A stretch of DNA of 64,000 nucleotides from Nipponacmea schrenckii (Eukaryota > Mollusca > Gastropoda > Lottiidae): assembly GCA_030562195.1 (NCBI GenBank), contig JAUJPP010000003.1, positions 21,483,398 to 21,547,397 on the forward strand, read 5' to 3'. The position numbers and the translations under genes were made by a program. How positions within the stretch are numbered: position 1 is the stretch's first letter; every line of letters begins with the position of its first letter. Positions 25,029 through 33,436 of this stretch are shown in pieces. Under the pieces are notes generated by a model that saw only the letters and a list, made by a program, of their open reading frames with translations, ran no database searches and was not told the origin of the DNA.

Positions 25029-26042
25029 TGTAGGGCTGGTCTCATTAACCATATATGATGGGAAAATGACCAAACAAGGGTTCGATTTCAACGGTTTATT
25101 CAAAACCAAACAAAAACCCTGAAAGAATTCAAATTTTACAATTAATACCATAATACAAATAAAAGATAACACAAATTCATAGTTACAAACATTAATAGCA
25201 TCAATACAAGCTCTCTCAGTATACAGGAGAGTTTATAGTATCTCACCTGTTAATGACATATTAACACATGAATCTAAATTAACACATATAACTATATACT
25301 ATATACTCTAATAATGGTTATTTACTTAATAGATTTAACATAAACACAATAAATACACTAAATAGTTGGCGGCCATGGCTGTCCATATTTAAGGCTACAG
25401 TACAATAAATAGAAATATCTTAATAAGCTTACCCTGAAAAGGGGTTTTTATAGCTTGGAAATCAAGCTTACTGCTTGGAATATCTAAAAACCTGTAATAT
25501 GAAATAATGTGATGTGTAAATGTAATATATATATAAGGTGAAGTACCTAATATTATATTAACTATGTTTGAAGTGAAATATTTCAAACATAACCTTAAAT
25601 AAAATATAGAGTTTATTAATTGTCCAAATATTAAAGTTGGCTGCCAAATACAACAAAGAATTAATTGCTTAAATTATCATTAAAACCTATTTTATATCTA
25701 AAAACTATTAAAGTAATTATATACATACCTTTAGATTATTCACTATTAAACTCTGAAATCCTGATTCTCAAAATATCTAAATATCTCAATCCAGTGTAAA
25801 ATCACAATTATAGGAGAAGATCCTACAACTTTGAAAAATAAACTGAGACTGATAGAATAGGACAGGTAAAAAGGACAGATGAGTGAGCTAAAGTAACAGT
25901 TCACTCACTCTAAAGACTGAAGATAGTGACAGAGAAAGTTGAGTAAAGCTTGTGGTTAATAGTGCTCATTAGTAAAATGCTCATTAGCTAAGATAAAAAA
26001 AACATACAATATATTTACACTTAAAATATATACCCTATAACA
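25029..26042 (-). repeat. 5' LTR of the Ty3-type element, about 1.0 kb
   Basis: On the minus strand it starts TGTTATAGGGTATATATTTT and ends CCCTACA, giving TG...CA ends and a short terminal inverted repeat (TGTTATAGGG against CCCTACA). A primer-binding site follows its inner end and piggyBac coding sequence abuts its outer end at 26,043. AATAAA occurs on the minus strand at about 25,096-25,101 as a possible polyadenylation signal. Confidence 0.75.
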
Positions 26043-26049
26043 TTACCCC

Positions 26050-28137
26050 AAATAGAGGAAGATGCAGTCACTGATGAAGATTCAGATAAATTTGACGACG
26101 AAGCATCAGGACAGTTCATCCATTTGCCTCGTAGGATTTTAAATGGTGAAGCTATAACAGTCGTCACCAAATCGGTACAGGACCAACACGACAATTTAGA
26201 ACCGAAACCAAATAACAGACAAAAACGAGAACCTGCAAGGAAATCGACAAAATCAGTACCAGTTTCGAACAGCATTCCACAGAGACCTTTAGTTTGTCCA
26301 TCAGTAGAGGAGTATCTAGACTCACTCATTCAAAGTCCACTAGATGCTTTTCTTCTTCTTTTCACAATAACCTGATTAACACAATTCTCGTAGAAACTAA
26401 ACGTTATGCTGTTACGTGGTAAAATAAACTTTCTGCTAACAAGGTTTTATAGGAGTAATATTATTGTCGGGATATCATCCAGTTGCATACAGAAGATTGT
26501 ACTGGTCACAAGATGTTGATGTTCATAATGAACTCGTATAAGAAGCAATCAGGAGAAACAAATTTTATCAGATTTTGCAATCAATTCATCTAGCAGATAA
26601 CACCCAGATAAATGATGATGTTTATTATAAAATCAGACCAAAATTTAGCGAGCTCAACTCCAGTTTTAAAACTTTTCCTTTGACATCAGATTTAAGTATT
26701 GGTGAAACTATGATCAAATACTATGGGAAACATGGCACGAAACAGTACATTCGAGGTATAAATTATTTTCCCTTACATCATCGACAGGATACTTGTATCA
26801 TGCTGAACCTTATTGTGGCGCTGGAACTTATTTTGAAGAAACTGGTTTGGGTCTTGGAGCAAATGCTGTCTTACGTCTGATTTCGAAATGTAACGTTCCA
26901 ATAGGATCAAGAATCTTTTATGGTAACTGGTTCACATATTTAAATTTGTTGGATCGAATGACAGAAATTGAAATTAACGGAATTGGAACGATACGCCAAG
27001 ATAGATGTCGCAATCCACCTCAATCTATTGTTTCCCAATTCAAATAAATGGAAAGCGAGGAGGGGGGGGGGGATTGAATGTGTGAGCGAAGGTCAAAATG
27101 TTCTTGTGAGATGGAAAAACAACAATGTGGTTTCCATGGCAACCAACTCTCTCTCTAACAGCATTAGTAGAAATGTAACAAGTTGGAGCCGAAAGCAAAA
27201 ACAAACTGTTGATATCCCTATGCCAGATCTGGTATACAGTTATAATCACTGTATGGGTGGTGTTGATATCTTTGATGGGTTCACTGCCAATTACAGAACA
27301 CGCATTAGAAGTAAGAAATGGTGGTGGCCATTCTTCTCTTTGAGAATCGACGGATGCGTTGTAAATAGCTGGCTTATTTTGAAGAAACTGGTTTGGGTCT
27401 TGGAGCAAATGCTGTCTTACGTCTGATTTCGAAATGTAACGTTCCAATAGGATCAAGAATCTTTTATGGTAACTGGTTCACATATTTAAATTTGTTGGAT
27501 CGAATGACAGAAATTGAAATTAACGGAATTGGAACGATACGCCAAGATAGATGTCGCAATCCACCTCAATCTATTATTTCCCAATTCAAATAAATGGAAA
27601 GCGAGGGGGGGGGGGATTGAATGTGTGAGCGAAGGTCAAAATGTTCTTGTGAGATGGAAAAACAACAATGTGGTTTCCATGGCAACCAACTCTCTCTCTA
27701 ACAGCATTAGTAGAAATGTAACAAGTTGGAGCCGAAAGCAAAAACAAACTGTTGATATCCCTATGCCAGATCTGATATACAGTTATAATCACTGTATGGG
27801 TGGTGTTGATATCTTTGATGGGTTCACTGCCAATTACAGAACACGCATTAGAAGTAAGAAATGGTGGTGGCCATTCTTCTCTTGGAGAATCGACGGATGC
27901 GTTGTAAATAGCTGGCTTATTTATCGGTCATTGAAAGATTAGACCATGTCATTATTAGATTTTCGACGATAGTGTACAATTCAGGTATTCAAGCAAAATG
28001 GTCTAGCTCGACAATTTGGAGGACGTCCATCAGTCTTACCAGGTCCTCCAGCAGAAAGATTTGATGGCAAGGATCACTGGTCAAGCTACCTACTCGCTAT
28101 TCCAGTTGCAGATTATGTTGCAGTAGGTGTTCCTTGA
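26050..28137 (+). pseudogene. piggyBac transposase, frameshifted and internally duplicated
   Basis: Cut-and-paste transposase (DDD catalysis, TTAA target). It starts inside the acidic N-terminus (EEDAVTDEDSDKFDDEASG), then RPLVCPSVEEYLDS; further parts in other frames include GYHPVAYRRLYWSQDVDVHN, IGETMIKYYGKHGTKQYIRG and AEPYCGAGTYFEETGLG. The block RIFYGNWFTYLNLLDRMTEI to MGGVDIFDGFTANYRTRIRS and KKWWWPFF is present twice because of a tandem duplication (26,831-27,919). MGGVD carries the third catalytic Asp in this family. The end, RPSVLPGPPAERFDGKDHW, stops at TGA 28,135-28,137, without the usual cysteine-rich C-terminal finger. At least four frameshifts, so it is inactive. Confidence 0.9.
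26831..27919 (+). repeat. tandem duplication within the piggyBac transposase
   Basis: Unit 1 is 26,831-27,376 (546 bp) and unit 2 is 27,377-27,919 (543 bp). They differ by a three-base change in a G run (GGA plus 11 G's against 11 G's) and about three substitutions (for example GTTTCCC/ATTTCCC and CTTTGAG/CTTGGAG). Both unit starts are preceded by CTTA, a possible microhomology at the junction. Confidence 0.95.
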
Positions 28138-28418
28138 AATGCTCTAACACACCTATCGAATGTTTTAAGATTTATCATACACAAAAATTGTATGAAATAA
28201 TAAAACAGAAACCTTGATCTACAGAATGTGTTTGTTATTTCCTCTTCAAATCTGCTTATTGGCATCATTTGTTGCCTCGTCATAACTCAAAATGATAAAC
28301 TTCAAGTCAAACTTCGATGATAATATATTTGACATCTCCTTTTTCATTCTTTATGAATTCATTCTTAAGTGAACTGAGATAAAACAAAAACTCGGGCTTA
28401 AATGGGTTAACATACACA

Positions 28419-28921
28419 AATGAATTGGTGGAGCGAGTCCAGTAGATAGGACTCGGACCACATAAAACATTTTATGCTAATGATTGTAGTCCGAGCTATT
28501 TTTAGAAACCCTCTTTCTCCCTTCTTTTGGGGTTTTTGCATGTCCCTTCTGACTAATTTTTGGTCTAGATTTGGAATTCGATGTCTGAAATTGCATTTTC
28601 TTTCAGAATTTCTGAGATAATGAGTAATTTAATTGGCGAAAGGTTATTTCTAAAAATATCAAATGGATGTTGATAAAATGTATAGTAGTTTATTTTTCAT
28701 TTTGTTTAGTGCAAAATTTTCATGGTCATGCTATATTGAAATTCGATACAGAAACCAAGTATTGGCCAGGCTCTCATGTGACATATAGGAAAGTTTTCAA
28801 CGAGATTTCTGGAAAAAATTTATGGAATGTTGAATTTCGTGATTTAACATTGAAACAGATAGCAAATGAATTGGTGGACCGAGTCCAGATGGAACATGCT
28901 TCAATACTGTTATCTCCCTTG
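28419..28921 (+). repeat. interspersed repeat family, copy B
   Basis: Reverse orientation to copy A. AAATGAATTGGTGG(A)GCGAGTCCAG at 28,418-28,442 recurs as CAAATGAATTGGTGGACCGAGTCCAG at 28,863-28,888, so the unit has the same 25-bp sequence at both ends, 444 bp apart. Inside are the hairpin CTCGGAC (28,452-28,458) / GTCCGAG (28,489-28,495), the GAAACCCTCTTTCTCCC block and an ORF-like stretch with NFHGHAIL and NVEFRDLTLKQIANELV. It ends with TGTTATCTCCCTTG at 28,908-28,921. The piggyBac TTAA lies just before its left end. Confidence 0.8.
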
Positions 28922-29633
28922 ATGAAATTTGAAAGCGTCGTTGTGGACGGATGAAAGTCAAGAAATACAAAAACCATTAAAATCTAGCGTTTTTATCACT
29001 TTAAAACAAACATATTGGAAGTCAATTCAAGTCGGCACGGGTGAGTGTAAAATGCCCAACGCCCAAAAGCGCCCAACAGCAGAAAGAACGTCTGGATAAT
29101 CAAAACTACTCTGATAAAAAGAAATGGAATTTTCAGTGAAGGTAACGAGAAATGAAAAGACGTTTTATATGATTTACTTTTTTTTATCGAATGCTCTCCT
29201 ATTGTGTTATAATAATAAATTAGTCTGTGGGTTGTTTTGTCTTTATTTTTTTATGCATAGATCTATGTTTACTGTAATAAATTTATATTTAAGAATATTT
29301 TTTTTTCTGGTCTTTGTAAATTCATCATTTTGCTCTTAAGATTTCTTGTCAATGCCGAAAGCTTACAAAAGACACACTGAAAAAGATGCAAATATTTATA
29401 AAGTATGACCGAATGCACAGGGAAATTGAGATTAATTACCTTTTTTTCTTTTTAGTTTTGGTGAAATCATTCTAGTAAGCAAACTAGATTAAGGCCCCTG
29501 AATACAGAAACTTAAATAAATGCCTTTTCTATAAATCGCTTTCGATTTTGTCTATATCTATTTAAGTTTATGCTATTAAAAAATCTCAATTTTAATACAC
29601 TTGGTATATTGATTAGTATATTTCTTCTTCCAG

Positions 29634-29829
29634 ATGAAGTTCCACGAAAGAACATTTGCTTATAAAATTGGAGTGTTTCTGTGTATCATATCAGTACCAT
29701 CCGCTATCCTGAGTCTAGCATTTCCAACATGGAAGAAATACGCTGGGTCAATGCAGGGATTGTTTCAAACTTGTGGAAAACTATTGGACTTCTCAACTTG
29801 TACATCTATAGACTTGTATACTTATGGAG
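29634..29829 (+). CDS. claudin/PMP22-like tetraspan protein, coding exon 1
   Basis: First coding exon, 196 nt, starting at ATG 29,634 and ending at a GTTGGT donor (29,830). The ATG directly follows TTCTTCTTCCAG, a good splice acceptor, so a 5' UTR exon probably lies upstream. It encodes membrane segment 1 (about residues 11-31) and the first extracellular loop with the claudin-family pattern W33 - GLF(42-44) - C47 - eight residues - C56; the standard form is W-GLW-C-C. The complete protein of three exons is 218 residues, close to the usual 200-230 for claudins. Such proteins sit in the plasma membrane at cell junctions or act as channel partners. Which branch (claudin, PMP22/EMP, or other) cannot be decided by eye. 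Confidence 0.85.
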
Positions 29830-30312
29830 GTTGGTTAAATGACTTACTGGTACACTTTAGTTGACACTTTATTCAACCGATCGAACATTTTCGGTTAAGA
29901 TTTCTGGAAACCAAATGTTCGACAGCGATCAGTATGGCGCTCCAATAATACCAAAGAAAAAGACAATCATTATGTACTAGGATTACAAGATCCTCATGAT
30001 CCTTTTTATCAGCTGATCCTTGGCTAACCCTCTTCACATTTATCTTTGACCTATTCGTTTACAGTTGGGAATGGCATTAAATGGAAAGGCTACCAGATTC
30101 CCAAACACGACACGACCATCAAATCGTTCCATTTGATAACAAACAAAACATGAACTTATAACAACATTTCGAATATTTCACTGTGACACAGTCCGGTCCT
30201 TAAAATTATAGCAGGCCTATCTTCAATTTGATTTCACACCTTAAGTTTCATTCATTTTTGGCATTATTTATTATGCCTATTTTACCAAAATTATTTTCTT
30301 TGTTTATTACAG
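29830..30312 (+). other. claudin-like gene intron 1
   Basis: Intron of 483 bp, GT at 29,830 and TTTATTACAG ending at 30,312, phase 1 on both sides. Nothing else seen. Confidence 0.8.
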
Positions 30313-30432
30313 CATGGTTCGAAGCGGTGAGAGCTCTACAGATAATCAGTATCATTCTGATGTTTATTGATGTTATAGTTATGATCAGAAGAAAACCCAG
30401 TCGACTTGAAGGCATTGATGCATTTATTATCG
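30313..30432 (+). CDS. claudin/PMP22-like tetraspan protein, coding exon 2
   Basis: Exon of 120 nt, phase 1 in and phase 1 out. It encodes AWFEAVRALQIISIILMFID and the rest of membrane segment 2 (about residues 70-90), a short basic cytoplasmic loop RRKPSRLEGID, and the start of membrane segment 3. W..AVRAL at the entry of segment 2 is the usual claudin-family signature (W..ARAL). Confidence 0.85.
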
Positions 30433-30808
30433 GTGGGTTTAAATATTTTTTTTGAATATTTCTCTTTAGAGGTTAGAAAATAAACACAGCGAGCACAAAA
30501 TACAGGTCAAAATTTTTTAATTGTGATTCAATATACCTTATATAAGACCTTGAATTAGTCATCTCACTCATAATTCCAGTCCACCCAGTTGTAAATGTGT
30601 ACGGATAATCCGGGAAAGATCAATGCCTAGAAGTTTGGCCAAGGACCTGCTGGTAGAAAGGATCCCTGTCACTGCGGACTTGTGAACCTAAGTTGTTATC
30701 CTTGTAAAATATAGTTGTTTCTTTTATCAGGTAGTTCAATATGTGCATTACAAGGGAAGTAACTTGTATTTATGTAATAATCAATCTTTCATGGAACCTT
30801 TATTGTAG
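30433..30808 (+). other. claudin-like gene intron 2
   Basis: Intron of 376 bp, GTGGGT at 30,433 and CTTTATTGTAG ending at 30,808. Nothing else seen. Confidence 0.8.
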
Positions 30809-31149
30809 CTCTTCTGTATATTAGTGGACCGGCAGTGTATGCTTACTACGTTAAAGCTACTGATTTTGGACTAGGTGCAGTATTTTCTTGGGGATTTGTA
30901 CTATCATGTTTAAGTGGAGGATTAGCTGGGACTGGAGCAATATGTATGTGTGGTAGTGAATTCACCCCGAATAACCGCATTGAGCCATACAGTGAGAGAC
31001 AGAAAGAGAAAAAACGACAGAAAAAGAAAATGTTTTCACCTAAAGACTGGAACAGATTTCCAGACCACGGATCCCATGTTGAGAGGGATTATTATAGAGA
31101 TTACTATAAAGATCGTGATCCAGAATGGGATTATCTTCACAGATTCTGA
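30809..31149 (+). CDS. claudin/PMP22-like tetraspan protein, last coding exon
   Basis: Exon of 341 nt to TGA at 31,147-31,149. It finishes membrane segment 3 (ALLYISGPAVYAYYV), gives a very short second extracellular loop (KATDFG) and membrane segment 4 (AVFSWGFVLSCLSGGLAGTG), and then a cytoplasmic tail of about 65 residues. The tail is strongly charged, with basic RQKEKKRQKKK and a Tyr/Asp/Arg-rich end (YYRDYYKDRDPEWDY). It ends in HRF, not in the YV-type PDZ ligand of vertebrate claudins. All three exons join in frame to 219 codons including stop. Neighbours are transposons, so there is no functional context. Confidence 0.87.
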
Positions 31150-31394
31150 TGGATCAGTAACTGAATGATGCGAGAACATAATAGTTACATCATCTTTAGG
31201 TTGTGGCAGATAAACGATCTCACTTTTTTTACATACAGCATTTGGTAGGCTACATGTTTACATCCGATTTTACTTAATTAAGACACGAATTTCAGGGCCA
31301 ATATCAAGTTAAATGTACATTAAGTGATGCGTTAGTATATTGTCTTAATATTATACATGTGTAAGTATAGCAATATACCTGTATCAATACTCCC

Positions 31395-31400
31395 AATAAA
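31395..31400 (+). terminator. polyadenylation signal of the claudin-like gene
   Basis: AATAAA about 250 bp after the stop codon, the first good signal on the plus strand in the presumed 3' UTR. Confidence 0.55.
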
Positions 31401-31419
31401 GATAGGCACGATATACAAA

Positions 31420-31790
31420 GAGATATATGTATTTATTTAACACAGCCCTGTCGCCAGAACTGAACTGGTGCTGTGATCCTTATTTTTTGTCTTTGTTCTC
31501 CCCCTATTGCAGGAATTTTTGATAACTAGAAGCCCGGAGAACGTATTTCTAGCAATTCTGAGGCAAAATTAGCGGGGCTAAATTCTCACTAGTCGGGTCC
31601 CAGCCCCCGTGGACGCCAATGGTTTCAAGTTCCTCTGTTTACTCAGGGTGTCAGTTTCGTAAGAAGAGCCTAAACCCGATCCTCGTCTAGTGGAAATCAG
31701 TGAAATCTGCATGAGTTCAATTTGATGCAGCAATGTAATTCATTTAACATCTGTTTCCATCAACAAAACAAATTCTTATGGATACAATTA
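31420..31790. other. no gene seen
   Basis: Somewhat GC-richer unrecognised sequence between the claudin-like gene and the Penelope-like fragment. It may be part of a repeat, but no partner copy was found in the window. Confidence 0.4.
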
Positions 31791-31809
31791 CTAACTTTAT
31801 TTCAGCAAC

Positions 31810-31840
31810 GTTTCAACCAGCTTTCTCTGGTCTTCATCAA
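31810..31840 (-). ncRNA. degenerate hammerhead-ribozyme-like core in the Penelope-like 3' region
   Basis: On the minus strand TTGATGAA, GACCAG, loop, CTGGTT, GAAAC: a hammerhead-type box 1, a five- to six-pair stem II (ACCAG/CTGGT exact at 31,816-31,820 and 31,827-31,831) and the GAAA box 2. The canonical CUGAUGA is changed (C to U) with an extra A, and no good stem I is seen. Hammerheads are known in Penelope-like elements; this copy is probably inactive. Confidence 0.4.
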
Positions 31841-32017
31841 GCAATGAATAAATATAAAAGATTAACAAGGTATATATATATATGTATAGTTAAAACAACA
31901 AACATAACAAGACAAACGATAGGATTAATATAGATTAGTGCTGATTACTAATAAGGTGATCATATGCTCTGGGGATAAAGAATCCTGGATCTCTATTAAT
32001 TGATGGGTTATTTCTTC

Positions 32018-32335
32018 TTATTTGGATGGCTTCAATAATTTTTCTTTCCTTTTTGTTGTTCTTATTGTAAGTGTTATGGTTTCATTCCAGTTTATTCTGT
32101 GGCCGGTATCTTTGATGTGATCTTGGATTGCTGATAGGTTGTTGGCTGCCTTTGACTGATGTTCTTTTATTCGTTTTTGTAGTGGTCTTTTGGTCTCACC
32201 AATGTAGGATTCCCCACAGGAACAGAAAACTTGATAAACACATCCCTTAGGATCTGCTTTTTTGGTTGGATTATGTTTCCCATTGGCCTGCGTCATATCT
32301 TTGATTGTTTTTTTGTCCAGAAAAAACAGTTTCAA
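32018..32335 (-). pseudogene. GIY-YIG endonuclease domain of the Penelope-like element
   Basis: Endonuclease that nicks target DNA for insertion of Penelope-like elements. The frame reads LFFLDKKTIKDMTQANGK, then GCVYQVFCSCGESYIGETKR and PLQKRIKEHQ: a GVY...YIG pair with the conserved Arg of helix 1 (RIKEH) after a cysteine-containing CxC insertion typical of this family. DHIKDTGHRINWNE follows with the NHxxxxxH-like part. The polyprotein is broken by a frameshift near 32,330 between the RT linker and this domain, so the copy is dead. Confidence 0.88.
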
Positions 32336-32811
32336 TACCGGCTTGTTTGAGGAGTCTTTTTATCTTGTAGGATGAATTCCCATTAAATGGTAAGCATACT
32401 ATTATGGGTGGGGTTTCTGGCTTTGCTTTTACATTATTGGTTGAGGGTTTTCGCGCTTTGGCTATTGTCTGGTTGAAGAGGTGCTCTGGATACTGGTTGA
32501 GTTTGATGAAGACGTGTTTTAGATGGTCAATTTCTTTCTCCAGTTTATCTTCACTGCAAATGTTTACTGCTCGCTTGGTAAGGGTGGTAATGATGCCTTT
32601 TTTCGTCTGTAAGGGGTGGTTAGATTTGAAATGTAGGTACTGATCTGTGTGTGTTGGTTTCCTGTAAACTGAAGTGCTGATTTGGTTATTGGTTATTTCG
32701 ATGAAGATATCTAGGAACGGAATAGAGTTGTCTTGGCTGGTGCCATAGTGAATTTGATCGATGGGCTTTGGTTGTTGAAAACTTTACAAAAAATAAAAGA
32801 AAGACTATTAA

Positions 32812-32925
32812 TTTCTAAAAATAGCACGGACTACATGTTCAATAATTAGCATAAAGTTTACTTGACGGAGTCCTGAATCTGTGAGTGGATAAGTTAACTT
32901 TCATTAGTGTTACCTCCCCTTGATC
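32812..32925 (-). repeat. interspersed repeat family, copy C (partial)
   Basis: TTTCTAAAAATAGCACGGACTAC, CATAAAGTTTAC and GGAGTCCTGAAT match the hairpin end of copies A and B, and TGTTACCTCCCCTTG at 32,908-32,922 matches their end motif. Only about 110 bp. Confidence 0.65.
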
Positions 32926-32929
32926 ATTA

Positions 32930-33214
32930 ATGTTTTATTATTGAAAAAAGTAAGCGAAACTACAACTCTCCAGTCAAACCAGAAGAAGTCCCTGAAAGTG
33001 TCTCCATTGAGTGATAGGGTTGTTATTATTCTTTGAAAATTGCAAAATTATAGCGCATTTGCTTTCTGTTAATCCCGCGTCAGCATGGATAATGAATATA
33101 TGACATTTTCTCAAATTTGCGTGAAAATTGGTTGAAAAGTTCAAAGTTAACTGCGATTGTGGTAACTTCATTTCAGCGCAATCGGCCTTTATATTTCAAA
33201 TTCTTACGTTCTAG
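32930..33214. other. no gene seen
   Basis: Unrecognised sequence between repeat copy C and the 3' end of the CR1-type LINE. Confidence 0.4.
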
Positions 33215-33436
33215 ATACATAATATACCTGTTATACCTGTTCTTCGGTCTGTTAGTAAGCCTTTTGGCTTCTTGACCACCTTAAAAATTATTTAAAGGAC
33301 TTCCAAATTGAAGTGTAATAAAAAAATTATTTAAAGTTATATTTCTTTTTCATTTTGCGCATGTAAATCTAGTTATTGATGATAATCTTAAAATTTGTAG
33401 ATAGATTGGTCTGATAAAGTTTTGAAAAGATGTCTG

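Larger units (their letters stand above)
17500..26042 (-). mobile_element. Ty3/Gypsy-type LTR retrotransposon, decayed, minus strand
   Basis: Reading on the minus strand from right to left: 5' LTR (25,029-26,042), primer-binding site (25,008-25,024), long leader, gag (22,822 down), protease/RT region (badly garbled), RT catalytic part and RNase H, integrase, polypurine tract (18,205-18,217), then a 3' LTR remnant ending at 18,200. The order RT - RNase H - integrase is the Ty3-type order. No env-like frame is seen between integrase and the polypurine tract. Many frameshifts make it non-functional. The outer flank at 26,043 is piggyBac coding sequence, so this element landed inside a piggyBac copy. 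Confidence 0.85.
26050..28410 (+). mobile_element. piggyBac element, 5' end lost, 3' TTAA and terminal repeat kept
   Basis: DNA transposon on the plus strand. Left of 26,043 it is interrupted by the LTR element. The right end is the TTAA target duplication at 28,407-28,410, preceded by a terminal sequence that reads TTAACCCATTTAAGCCCGAG on the minus strand (28,391-28,410), the normal TTAA-CCC form of piggyBac ends. The matching left end was not found in the window. Confidence 0.85.
31795..32790 (-). mobile_element. Penelope-like element fragment, 5'-truncated
   Basis: On the minus strand, right to left: the C-terminal end of the RT with NSIPFLDIFIEI, STSVYRKPTHTD and QYLHFKSNHPLQTKKG (signature of Penelope-like RTs), a linker with the VCLPFNGN-type motif, then a GIY-YIG endonuclease and a 3' region. 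The RT catalytic core is missing, so about the 5' two thirds are lost; the right junction is about 32,770-32,800, next to repeat copy C. A hammerhead-like motif lies in the 3' region at 31,810-31,840. Confidence 0.85.

Noticed and set aside
25072..25082. GGTTCGATTTC, resembling a tRNA B box
   Set aside because: It lies inside the LTR, with no A box at the right distance and no cloverleaf visible.
27040..27456. 138-codon minus-strand frame
   Set aside because: It is the antisense shadow of the duplicated piggyBac transposase segment and includes a translated G run.
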